A stretch of 64,000 nucleotides of DNA from Oceanihabitans sediminis (GTDB lineage: Bacteria > Bacteroidota > Bacteroidia > Flavobacteriales > Flavobacteriaceae). The stretch covers positions 1,116,001 to 1,180,000 of the forward strand of contig NZ_QPIG01000001.1 in the NCBI RefSeq assembly GCF_003337215.1, written 5' to 3'. Shown in pieces: positions 45,710-53,059 of the stretch. Below the pieces are notes generated by a model. It was given only the letters and a program-made list of their open reading frames with translations, was not told where the DNA came from and did not search any database. Each line of letters opens with the position of its first letter. Position 1 is the first letter of the stretch. A program made the translations under genes and the position numbers.

Positions 45710-45997
45710 GTGAATATACAGGCAACATATTTGTTTATTAGTGGACCAGAAATAGCTTTAATCCTATTTATAGTGGTTATGGTATTTGGTGCAGATAAAA
45801 TTCCTGAGATTGCAAGAGGTCTAGGGAAAGGTATGCGTACACTTAAAGACGCAACCAATGACATTAAGCACGAAATATCTAAGAGTGCAGAAGATCATGG
45901 TATAGATACTTCTATTACTAAAGGAGTAGACGAAGAGCTTAAAAAGGTAAAAGACGAACTAGAAGAGTTTACAGGTTCTGTAAGAAGAAAACTTTAG
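45710..45997 (+). CDS. tatA: Twin-arginine translocase subunit TatA/TatE
   Basis: A 95-residue TatA-type protein: one N-terminal transmembrane helix (GPEIALILFIVVMVFG), the FG hinge, an amphipathic helix (ADKIPEIARGLGKGMRTL) and a charged tail. TatA oligomers form the pore that moves folded proteins across the inner membrane. The start codon is GTG at 45710; an in-frame TTG at 45731 is an alternative if the promoter at 45698 is used. tatC is not adjacent. Confidence 0.9.
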   Translation: MNIQATYLFISGPEIALILFIVVMVFGADKIPEIARGLGKGMRTLKDATNDIKHEISKSAEDHGIDTSITKGVDEELKKVKDELEEFTGSVRRKL

Positions 45998-45998
45998 T

Positions 45999-46640
45999 CT
46001 ATTTCTTTCTGCTTATTGTCAAGCCATCTCGAATAGGTAATAAAACCGTTTCAATTCTATCATCATTTTTAAGAAGCGTATTAAACTCTAATACCGCTTT
46101 AGTCGATGTGTCTTTTTCGTTTAAAGGTTCAATAACCTTTCCATGCCATAATACATTATCCGATAAGATGATTCCCCCGGGATTCATTCTATCTATGATT
46201 AAATGAAAATAATTTACATAGTTAGGCTTATCAGCATCAATAAAAACCAAATCGTAAGTTTTATCTAACTCAGGAATTATATCTAAGGCATTCCCTAAAT
46301 GTTGGTGTATTTGCTTTCCATAAGCAGATTTGTCAAAATATTTTCGTTGAAAATCTACCAATTCTTCATTTACATCAATAGTATGAATTTCTCCATCGGC
46401 TTGTAATCCTTCTGCTAAGCAAAGCGTAGCGTAACCCGTAAAAGTACCAAGCTCTAATATGGTTTTCGGATTAATAAGCTTAGAAATCATGCTTAAAACG
46501 CGTCCTTGATACGGACCAGAAAGCATAATTGGTTGTAATATCTTTTGATAGGTTTCCCTAGTAAGTTGTTGTAGTAATTCTGGTTCTGCTTCAGAATGAG
46601 CAACAACGTATTCGTCTAGTTTTTCTGGTAGAAAGTGCAT
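45999..46640 (-). CDS. O-methyltransferase, CCoAOMT-like
   Basis: A 213-residue SAM-dependent O-methyltransferase of the caffeoyl-CoA/catechol type. Motif I is ILELGTFTGYATLCLAEGL, the metal-binding region is YDLVFIDADKPNYVNYF, and GGIILSDNVLWHG follows, which carries the Asp-Asn metal pair. It would methylate a hydroxyl on an aromatic or catechol substrate. It lies 18 bases after the ACMS decarboxylase gene, so a link to aromatic intermediates of that pathway is possible but unproven. Confidence 0.87.
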   Translation of the reverse strand: MHFLPEKLDEYVVAHSEAEPELLQQLTRETYQKILQPIMLSGPYQGRVLSMISKLINPKTILELGTFTGYATLCLAEGLQADGEIHTIDVNEELVDFQRKYFDKSAYGKQIHQHLGNALDIIPELDKTYDLVFIDADKPNYVNYFHLIIDRMNPGGIILSDNVLWHGKVIEPLNEKDTSTKAVLEFNTLLKNDDRIETVLLPIRDGLTISRKK

Positions 46641-46658
46641 TTTTTATACTTGTAGATA

Positions 46659-47744
46659 TTAACCTAATATTCGTTTTATCAATTTATCTTTAGCCGCTTG
46701 ATCATCGCCACACAGCCATTGTATGACATTGTCTTCCCAGATATTATCTCGTTCGGTTTCTGTAATAATATTTCTATCAATAGCTAAATCTAAAATTTTA
46801 CCTGGATAAGAAGATTGCTTTTCGCTTTCCATTTCTCCTAATGGGTAAGGGTCATCTAAGCCCATTAATACCTGTTTAGAGCCTTGGTTTTTGATAAGTA
46901 GTTCTAATCCCCCAGTATCGTGTACAAGTGTGTCAAAAAAGATGTTTTTGTGTCCTACAGCTTTTCTTGGGTGACTTTTCCCTTCAAATAAATCTGGTCT
47001 TCCATCAAAGCCTTGAATACGTCTTCCTAAATTTATTTGTGCCAACTGTCCTCCATGGGCAAAACAAGTACGCATGTTTGGGAATTTGTCTTGAAAACCA
47101 TTTAAGGTTAAAAAGTGGTAGGCATCTGCACATTGTGCAAGCATCCATATCAAGTGAAAACGCCAAGAAGTATTTTCTAGTTTAATGAATTTTTCACCAT
47201 CATAAGGATGAATTTCTACCGCTAAATTATATTTACTCGCAAGTTCAAAAATAGGCTCATTTTCCTCATCAAAAATACAACGCCAAGTTCCAATAGTATC
47301 CATATAATGTGTTGGTAAACACAATAACTGCATACCTAATTCTTCAACACAGCGTTCAATTTCCCAACAAGCACCTTGAACAAAGCCTGGATGCACAACA
47401 AATCCACAGGTAAATTTGCTTGGGTGTTCCTGCTGTACCTTGGCATTAAAATCATTCTGAAAACGTAAAGCTTTCTTCATTTCTTCTACACGCAACCCAT
47501 TTCCATATAATTGAGAAAGGTTTAAAACAACAGCATGATCTATTTTATAACGCTCCATCCAAGCTAATTTCTCATTTAAAAAGAAACTAGAATCAGTAAT
47601 TGGTCTATTCCAATCTTTCTGAAGCATGTATTTTCGGTCTTTGTCCACCCAAAAAATACCTTTGTCTTTCATAAATTGAGGAATTTCCTCTGGGTAAGGA
47701 AGTAAGTGAGAATGACCGTTTATTCTTAATTTGCGTTTTTCCAT
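46659..47744 (-). CDS. ACMS decarboxylase (amidohydrolase family)
   Basis: A 361-residue amidohydrolase-fold metalloenzyme matching 2-amino-3-carboxymuconate-6-semialdehyde decarboxylase, which turns ACMS into 2-aminomuconate semialdehyde and steers kynurenine carbon away from quinolinate. Metal ligands HSH at residues 11-13 (RINGHSHLLPYP), MDTIGTWRC and EIHPYDGEKF in the middle, CFAHGGQLA and LMGLDDPYPLGE (final Asp) near the end. ATG at 47744 is taken as start; a GTG three codons earlier lies in the inverted-repeat element. Downstream of the dioxygenase gene that makes its substrate. Confidence 0.88.
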   Translation of the reverse strand: MEKRKLRINGHSHLLPYPEEIPQFMKDKGIFWVDKDRKYMLQKDWNRPITDSSFFLNEKLAWMERYKIDHAVVLNLSQLYGNGLRVEEMKKALRFQNDFNAKVQQEHPSKFTCGFVVHPGFVQGACWEIERCVEELGMQLLCLPTHYMDTIGTWRCIFDEENEPIFELASKYNLAVEIHPYDGEKFIKLENTSWRFHLIWMLAQCADAYHFLTLNGFQDKFPNMRTCFAHGGQLAQINLGRRIQGFDGRPDLFEGKSHPRKAVGHKNIFFDTLVHDTGGLELLIKNQGSKQVLMGLDDPYPLGEMESEKQSSYPGKILDLAIDRNIITETERDNIWEDNVIQWLCGDDQAAKDKLIKRILG

Positions 47745-47747
47745 ATT

Positions 47748-47820
47748 TGTCACTCCTGTTTTGGCAGGAATCTACTTTTTAGTTAAAATTATAATGCATT
47801 CCTTTTTCGCTGGAATGACA
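47748..47820. repeat. Short inverted-repeat element A (TGTCAYTCC ends)
   Basis: A 73-base element with terminal inverted repeats TGTCACTCC and GGAATGACA (one mismatch), an internal TGGCAGGAATCTA and an AT-rich centre. It fills most of the gap between the ACMS decarboxylase start and the dioxygenase stop. Part of it recurs at 50807-50850. It resembles the GTCATTCC-type intergenic palindromes scattered in many bacterial genomes. Confidence 0.6.
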
Positions 47821-47823
47821 GTT

Positions 47824-48357
47824 CTAATCTATCTGTGCTTTTTTTGGTGGTTGCATTACCTCCCCGCAATTAGGGCAACTTCTTTTGTCTTTATCGTTGT
47901 AGTATTTATCAAAGATTTTTGGCATATCTGTTTCAATATTTTCCACAGTAAAATCTTCTTCATAAAGTTTCGTGACACAATTTTCGCAGAACCAAAGTAA
48001 CGCATCTCGCATGCCTTCTGGTCTTTTGTACTCAATAACCAATCCAACCGTATTAGCATTTCTTTGAGGTGAATGCGGCACTTTTGGAGGTAATAAATAA
48101 ATATCACCTTCTCTAATATGTACATCTTTAGGCGTGCCATTATCTATGATTTTTAAAACCATATCTCCTTCAACTTGGTAGAAAAATTCAGGAGTTTCGT
48201 TATAATGATAATCCTTTCTGCTATTAGGTCCGCCAACAACCATAACAATAAAATCACCATCTTTCCAAACCACTTTATTACCAACCGGTGGTTTTAAAAG
48301 ATGTCTGTTTTCTTCAATCCAAGCTTTAAAATTTAAAGGCGAAACTAGTTTACTCAT
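47824..48357 (-). CDS. 3-hydroxyanthranilate 3,4-dioxygenase
   Basis: A 177-residue cupin-fold extradiol dioxygenase that opens 3-hydroxyanthranilate to ACMS. The Fe(II) ligands are His51, Glu57 and His95 (YHYNETPEFFY, PPKVPHSPQR), the same numbering as in the well-studied bacterial enzyme. The C-terminal extension keeps the rubredoxin-like iron site with Cys124, Cys127, Cys161, Cys164 (FCENC, CPNC), seen in bacterial but not animal forms. The repeat element A and the decarboxylase gene follow. Confidence 0.95.
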   Translation of the reverse strand: MSKLVSPLNFKAWIEENRHLLKPPVGNKVVWKDGDFIVMVVGGPNSRKDYHYNETPEFFYQVEGDMVLKIIDNGTPKDVHIREGDIYLLPPKVPHSPQRNANTVGLVIEYKRPEGMRDALLWFCENCVTKLYEEDFTVENIETDMPKIFDKYYNDKDKRSCPNCGEVMQPPKKAQID

Positions 48358-48370
48358 GATTTTATTTTTT

Positions 48371-48460
48371 GGGCGTTACCTTATCAGGTCAGGCTTTTCA
48401 CTGTATCTTTTTTTGCCATTTATCGAAGCAAAAAAAGGATGTCGCTACAATCCTTAACGC
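48371..48460. repeat. Intergenic palindromic element (GGGCGTTA...TAACGC)
   Basis: About 90 bases opening GGGCGTTACC and closing TCCTTAACGC, with outer inverted ends (GCGTTA/TAACGC) and an inner stem of TTTTTTTGC and GCAAAAAAA. The layout and pieces such as GTCAGGCTTTTCACTGTATC and CGCTACAATCCTTAACGC look like a diverged copy of a repeat I recall between genes in many flavobacterial genomes. It separates the dioxygenase and SDR genes. Origin and mobility are unknown. Confidence 0.6.
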
Positions 48461-48541
48461 AGGTTTTTGTTATGTTTTGTGTCCAATCCAAGAAAGCTGA
48501 TACTTTGCTTAGCTTGTCGATTTTTATTACGGAATATAAAG

Positions 48542-49324
48542 TTACAAACTTTTTGTTCTTCCACCATCAACCGGTAGATTAATTCCGTTTATATAGGCTG
48601 CACGTTCACTAGCTAAAAAGGTAATAGCACTAGCTAACTCTTCAGGTTTAGCAAATCTCTTTGCTGGTACTGCACTTTTCATAGCATTTGCAGATTCTTC
48701 TTCTGTAGTACCAGTTTTAGCCGATTTGTTTTTAATTATTTCCGCAAGGCGTTCTGTTCCTGTTGCTCCAGGAAGCACATTGTTTACGGTAATACCAAAA
48801 GCTCCTAGCTCATTTGCTAATGTTTTACTCCAGTTTGCAACTGCTCCTCGAATTGTATTACTTACTCCTAATCCGTCTAAAGGTTGTTTTACAGAAGTAG
48901 AAATAACATTCACTATTCTTCCGTAGTTTTCTTCTTTCATAAACGGAACAATTGCTTGAGCCAATACATGATTACATTTTAAGTGTTGTGTAAAAGCATC
49001 TTCAAATTCTTCAATTTCTGCAGAGAAAACAGGGCCTCCTTTTGGTCCTCCTGTATTATTTACTAGAATATGGAATCCGTGATTTTTTTTAATATAAGCT
49101 TCTACTTTTTCTTTTAACTCCTTTGGGTTAGAGAAGTCAGCAACTATATAATCGTGATTTCTTTGTTGAGGTAATTCTTTTAAAGTTGCTTTTAACTTAT
49201 CTTCATTTCTAGCAATTAATGTTACCTGTACACCTTCTTCTGCAAGAGCAATAGCTGTTGCTTTTCCTATTCCTGCCGTGCTTCCGCAAACTAATGCGTA
49301 TTTATTGTTGATTTTTAAGTCCAT
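48542..49324 (-). CDS. SDR-family protein lacking the catalytic Tyr/Lys
   Basis: A 260-residue short-chain dehydrogenase/reductase-fold protein with cofactor loop CGSTAGIGKATA (usually TGxxxGIG), VNNTGGP and the C-terminal VDGGRTKSL. In the active site the usual YxxxK is replaced: aligning VISTSVKQPLDGLGVSNTIR puts Ser155 at the Tyr position and Arg159 at the Lys position. A known SDR subgroup has the SNxxR form, so it may be a binding protein or use other chemistry. It lies between kynurenine genes on the same strand, but no step in that pathway clearly needs it. Confidence 0.85.
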   Translation of the reverse strand: MDLKINNKYALVCGSTAGIGKATAIALAEEGVQVTLIARNEDKLKATLKELPQQRNHDYIVADFSNPKELKEKVEAYIKKNHGFHILVNNTGGPKGGPVFSAEIEEFEDAFTQHLKCNHVLAQAIVPFMKEENYGRIVNVISTSVKQPLDGLGVSNTIRGAVANWSKTLANELGAFGITVNNVLPGATGTERLAEIIKNKSAKTGTTEEESANAMKSAVPAKRFAKPEELASAITFLASERAAYINGINLPVDGGRTKSL

Positions 49325-49361
49325 ATTTATTTTATTTCTTGGTTTTCTAGATATTAGAAAA

Positions 49362-50804
49362 CTAGTATTTTATACATACATTTTTAGCTTCTGTAAAAAA
49401 GCGTAATGCTTCAAATCCGCCTTCACGACCAACTCCAGAGGCTTTTACTCCTCCAAAAGGTGTTCGTAAATCACGCATCATCCAAGTGTTAACCCAAACA
49501 ATTCCAGCTTGTAGTTGGTTGCTCATGCGCATGGTTCGTTTTAAATTATTTGTCCATAATGTAGCAGATAAACCATACTTAACTTTGTTTGCCATTTGCA
49601 AAACATCATCTTCCTTATTAAAAGGCATAATTGTAACTACAGGACCAAATATTTCTTCTTGATTTACTCTACACTCATCATTTGGAACTTCTATGACCGT
49701 TGGTTCTAAATAGTAGCCGTTTTCAAAACCATTTATGGTAACTCTATTTCCGCCACAAAGAATTTTTCCATTCTCTTCCTTTGCAATATCTATATATTCT
49801 AACACCTTTTCTAGATGCGGTTTAGAAACTAGAGCTCCTATATTTGTTTCTGCTTCCGAAGGATGACCTACTTTAAGTGCTTTTATCTTTTCGACAAAAT
49901 CCTTTTTAAATTTCTCATAAATGGAAGCTTCTACAAATATTCTACTTCCACATAAACATATTTGTCCTTGATTGGCAAAAGAGGAGCGAACCGTTGTTTG
50001 TAACATATCATCGTAATCGCAATCAGCAAATATGATATTTGGGTTTTTTCCGCCTAATTCTAAGGATAGTTTTTTAAACATTGGAGCAGCTACTTTTGCT
50101 ATATGAGCTCCTGTTGATGTACCTCCTGTAAAACTAATTGCCTTTATATCTTCGTGTTCTATAATGGCTTGACCGGTCGTTGTTCCTAATCCGTGAACAA
50201 TATTTAAAACTCCTTTAGGTAAACCAGCTTGATTACAGATTTCGCCTAATAAATAGGCGGTCATTGGTGTTACTTCGCTTGGTTTGGCAACTACACAGTT
50301 TCCTGCAGCAATAGCAGGAGCGATTTTCCAAGTAAAAAGATAGAGTGGGAGGTTCCAAGGGGAAATACAGCCTACAACACCAATTGGTTGGCGTAGCGTA
50401 TAGTTTACTGCCTGTTGACCGACACTTTCATGGCTTTCGCTAGCGAATTGTGTAATAGCATTTCCAAAGAACCTAAAGTTGCTTGCTGCTCTAGGTATAT
50501 CTACAGCTTTTGCTAAACTTATTGGTTTTCCATTGTCTTTGCTTTCAGCTTCTGCAAAACGATCTAAATTACTTTCTAATAACTCGGAAATTTTAATGAG
50601 AATCCTGCTTCTTTCTTCCAAAGTGGTTTGTGACCAACTTGGGAAAGCCGATTTTGCAGCGATATAAGCATTTTCTACGTCTTCTTTAGTAGAATTGGGT
50701 ATTCGACTGTAAACTTCCCCGTTAGCAGGGTTGTAGTTGTCTAGCCAATTGTCTTGAATAGGACTTTGAAAGTTTCCGTTTATGAAGTTTTTGATGTTTT
50801 CCAT
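49362..50804 (-). CDS. 2-aminomuconate semialdehyde dehydrogenase
   Basis: A 480-residue NAD-dependent aldehyde dehydrogenase. The catalytic cysteine is Cys283 in SFANQGQICLCGSRIFV and the general base Glu249 in LSLELGGKNPN; the oxyanion Asn is in SPWNLPLYLF. Close resemblance to 2-(hydroxy/amino)muconic semialdehyde dehydrogenases (DNYNPANGEVYSRIP, RFFGNAITQ), together with neighbours making and using 2-aminomuconate, supports this assignment over a general ALDH. Repeat element B abuts the start codon. Confidence 0.9.
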   Translation of the reverse strand: MENIKNFINGNFQSPIQDNWLDNYNPANGEVYSRIPNSTKEDVENAYIAAKSAFPSWSQTTLEERSRILIKISELLESNLDRFAEAESKDNGKPISLAKAVDIPRAASNFRFFGNAITQFASESHESVGQQAVNYTLRQPIGVVGCISPWNLPLYLFTWKIAPAIAAGNCVVAKPSEVTPMTAYLLGEICNQAGLPKGVLNIVHGLGTTTGQAIIEHEDIKAISFTGGTSTGAHIAKVAAPMFKKLSLELGGKNPNIIFADCDYDDMLQTTVRSSFANQGQICLCGSRIFVEASIYEKFKKDFVEKIKALKVGHPSEAETNIGALVSKPHLEKVLEYIDIAKEENGKILCGGNRVTINGFENGYYLEPTVIEVPNDECRVNQEEIFGPVVTIMPFNKEDDVLQMANKVKYGLSATLWTNNLKRTMRMSNQLQAGIVWVNTWMMRDLRTPFGGVKASGVGREGGFEALRFFTEAKNVCIKY

Positions 50805-50806
50805 TT

Positions 50807-50850
50807 TGTCATTCTTACGAAAGCAAGAGCCTGCTTTTTAATTATAATTT
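50807..50850. repeat. Partial inverted-repeat element B
   Basis: TGTCATTCTTACGAAAGCAA followed by a CTGCTTTTTAATTATAAT segment, clearly the same sequence as the left part of element A at 47748. It begins 3 bases from the aldehyde dehydrogenase ATG, just as element A begins 4 bases from the decarboxylase ATG. The right terminal repeat is missing. Confidence 0.55.
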
Positions 50851-50881
50851 GTTTTGGCTTCCTGTAAATATAGGAAGGTAA

Positions 50882-51283
50882 CTAGGCTTTTTTGTAAGCC
50901 ATTACTTTAATTTCAACTACCAAATCTGGATGTGGTAATTGGTGAACAGCAACGGTGGTTCTTGTTGGTCCAGTTTCTTTATCAAAAAACTCAGCATATG
51001 CTTTGTTGTATCCAGCAAAGTCATTCATATTTACAAGGAAAGAGGTTACATCTACCACGTCTTTTAAGGAAGCTCCTTCTTTTTGTAAGTTGGCATCTAT
51101 ATTTTTTAAAACTTCTCTTGTTTGTACTTCTGCGTTCAGACGTTTTGTTCCCATTTCATCAATAATATCTACTCCTGCAATGGTATTGTCTGATCTTCTA
51201 GAACTTGTTCCAGAAACAAAAATAAAGTCGCCTACGCGTTTTGTATGTGGGTATGCTCCTCTAGGTGTTACTTTTTTTTCCAT
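50882..51283 (-). CDS. RidA-family 2-aminomuconate deaminase
   Basis: A 133-residue YjgF/RidA-type protein. The N-terminal [24 protein letters not shown] and the end [14 protein letters not shown] are closer to 2-aminomuconate deaminases (AmnD/NbaF-like) than to generic RidA. It would hydrolyse 2-aminomuconate to 4-oxalocrotonate and ammonia, the step after the neighbouring dehydrogenase. The trimeric barrel fold is inferred from the family. It is 45 bases downstream of kmo. Confidence 0.87.
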   Translation of the reverse strand: MEKKVTPRGAYPHTKRVGDFIFVSGTSSRRSDNTIAGVDIIDEMGTKRLNAEVQTREVLKNIDANLQKEGASLKDVVDVTSFLVNMNDFAGYNKAYAEFFDKETGPTRTTVAVHQLPHPDLVVEIKVMAYKKA

Positions 51284-51327
51284 AATGTTTTATTTCTATA
51301 AAATTGAAATATTATTTTTTTGAATTG

Positions 51328-52728
51328 TTAGTATTGTAGTCCTGCAATTCTATCGTCTTCTAAAATAGCTTCTGTTGCTTGTTGTACTTTTTTCAATAAA
51401 ACTTCAGGGGCCTCTTGAGGGTTAATCTCCTTGTCTGCTAACATATTTAAAATAGCTTTATCCTGCGCTCTTCCTTTTTTCATAGCATCTAAATAAGGAA
51501 TGTCTTCATGGAAAGTTACCAAGGAATATTTAGAAAAATATTCTTTTGGAAACTGTTTTTCTAAAGTCATTTCTATACTGCGTTTTTCTTTAAAAATTGG
51601 GTTTGCTACGTGGTCACGCATTTCGTAATAGTTGTCTATTGCTAAATCAGCAATAGCATCTGCATCTGCTTTACGCGTTTTTTCATAAACCTTAAAGACG
51701 GTTTCCCAATCCCCTTCATGTTTGTCTAGTATAGCATCAAAAACACTTACATCTTCAAAAGAAGCGTTCATTCCTTGTCCGTAGAATGGAACAATTGCAT
51801 GTGCAGCATCTCCCATTAAAACATTTTTATTTTGATAATGCCAAGGAGAGCATTTAACTGTACCTAAGGCACCAGTAGGGTTGTTTGCGAATTCTTCAAC
51901 GATGTTTGGAATTAAAGTCAATGCGTCGGGGAATTGCGCTTGGAAAAACTCTTTTATTGTTTTTTCTGAAGTTAGATTTTTGAAATTATATTCTCCTTCT
52001 TCATAGCTTAAAAATAAAGTAACGGTAAAGCTTCCGTCTAAATTTGGAAGCGCAATTAACATGTATTCCCCTCGTGGCCAAATATGTAAATAATCTTTGC
52101 TTATTAGGTGTTTTCCATCTTTTGAAGCAGGAATTTCTAATTCTTTATAACCGTGTGTTAAATAGTTTTGTGCGTAGCTAAAAAGAAACTTGCGCTCTAA
52201 ATAATAGCTTTTTCTTAATGCAGAACCTGCTCCGTCTGTACCAAAAATAACATCTCCTTTGGCTTCTATTTTTGTTTTCGTTTCGTGATCGTAGAAAGTA
52301 GCGATGTTGTTTTCTATATCTACATGCTCACATTCTTTATTGAAATGAATTTGCAGGTTTTTGTGTTTTTCGGCTTCGGTAAGGAGCATTCCGTTTAGGT
52401 CCCCTCTAGAAATAGAATTAATATACTCGCCTTCACGACCAGAGTAGTTTGAAGGGAAAGTGTTTCCTTTGTTATCGTGCATTAACCTACCATACATAGG
52501 AATGCATAGTGGTTTTACTTTGTCTTCGACTCCAGCTAACCTCATAGCTTTTAAACCACGGTCTGAAAGCGCTAAATTTATAGATCTTCCAGCAGAAATA
52601 TCTGTAGTACGTAAGTCTGGTCTGCTTTCGTAAAGGTTTATTGTGTATCCTCGTTGTGCTAAACGTAAAGCTAATAAAGAACCGCATAGTCCAGCTCCAA
52701 TAATTATTATGTTGTCTTTTTTAGTCAT
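51328..52728 (-). CDS. kmo: Kynurenine 3-monooxygenase
   Basis: A 466-residue FAD-dependent aromatic hydroxylase that turns L-kynurenine into 3-hydroxykynurenine with NADPH and O2. The FAD-binding GxGxxG is IIIGAGLCGSLLALRLAQRG, followed by the family DG motif (GDVIFGTDGAGSALRKS) and the GD motif (VLMGDAAHAIVPFYGQGMNASFED). LRTTDISAGRSINLALSDRG is specific to KMO-like enzymes. A C-terminal hydrophobic anchor is lacking, so it is probably soluble. A decayed gene lies between it and kynU. Confidence 0.95.
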   Translation of the reverse strand: MTKKDNIIIIGAGLCGSLLALRLAQRGYTINLYESRPDLRTTDISAGRSINLALSDRGLKAMRLAGVEDKVKPLCIPMYGRLMHDNKGNTFPSNYSGREGEYINSISRGDLNGMLLTEAEKHKNLQIHFNKECEHVDIENNIATFYDHETKTKIEAKGDVIFGTDGAGSALRKSYYLERKFLFSYAQNYLTHGYKELEIPASKDGKHLISKDYLHIWPRGEYMLIALPNLDGSFTVTLFLSYEEGEYNFKNLTSEKTIKEFFQAQFPDALTLIPNIVEEFANNPTGALGTVKCSPWHYQNKNVLMGDAAHAIVPFYGQGMNASFEDVSVFDAILDKHEGDWETVFKVYEKTRKADADAIADLAIDNYYEMRDHVANPIFKEKRSIEMTLEKQFPKEYFSKYSLVTFHEDIPYLDAMKKGRAQDKAILNMLADKEINPQEAPEVLLKKVQQATEAILEDDRIAGLQY

Positions 52729-52734
52729 TTGTTT

Positions 52735-53053
52735 TTATATGGTTTTTAGCAGCTGAATTTCTTCGTATGATAATCTAAGCTTTTTTAAGGATATTTTTAT
52801 CTCTTTGTTGTTAATTGTAAACACCTTTAATGTGTCGTTTAAAGGGGGGAATCTTATTTTATTGAAATCTTGGTATGCTATATCTGTTATGTTTCTTCAT
52901 TTATTATAACTAATACCCTTTTATCTGTTATAAATAAGTAGTCATTCGATTTTTTTGTAAAGAAGCTAAGAAGACCCAGTATTTGATATTCCCAAAATGA
53001 AATTTCAGTTTTCTTTTTGATTTTAACTATTACCTCTTCATTTTGAAACCTCT
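52735..53053 (-). pseudogene. Frameshifted small gene between kynU and kmo
   Basis: On the minus strand one frame reads NEEVIVKIKKKTEISFWEYQ and on through YLFITDKRVLVIINE, then stops. Near 52891-52900 it can be rejoined in another frame as NITDIAYQDFNKIRFP through LRLSYEEIQLLKTI to a TAA at 52735-52737, six bases before the kmo start. The joined product of about 105 residues has a YLFITDKRVLVI strand like those of bacterial PH-domain proteins. No start codon is left upstream. It is probably a decayed gene; a sequencing indel could also explain the shift. Confidence 0.5.
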
Positions 53054-53059
53054 TCAGAC

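Noticed and set aside
46659-47744. General metal-dependent hydrolase instead of ACMS decarboxylase
   Set aside because: The motif set (HSH, HPYDGEKF, LMGLDDPYP) and the position after the dioxygenase that makes ACMS favour the decarboxylase.
47856-48140. Second reading frame inside the dioxygenase gene
   Set aside because: It lies wholly inside a clearly recognised gene in another frame and shows no recognisable motif.
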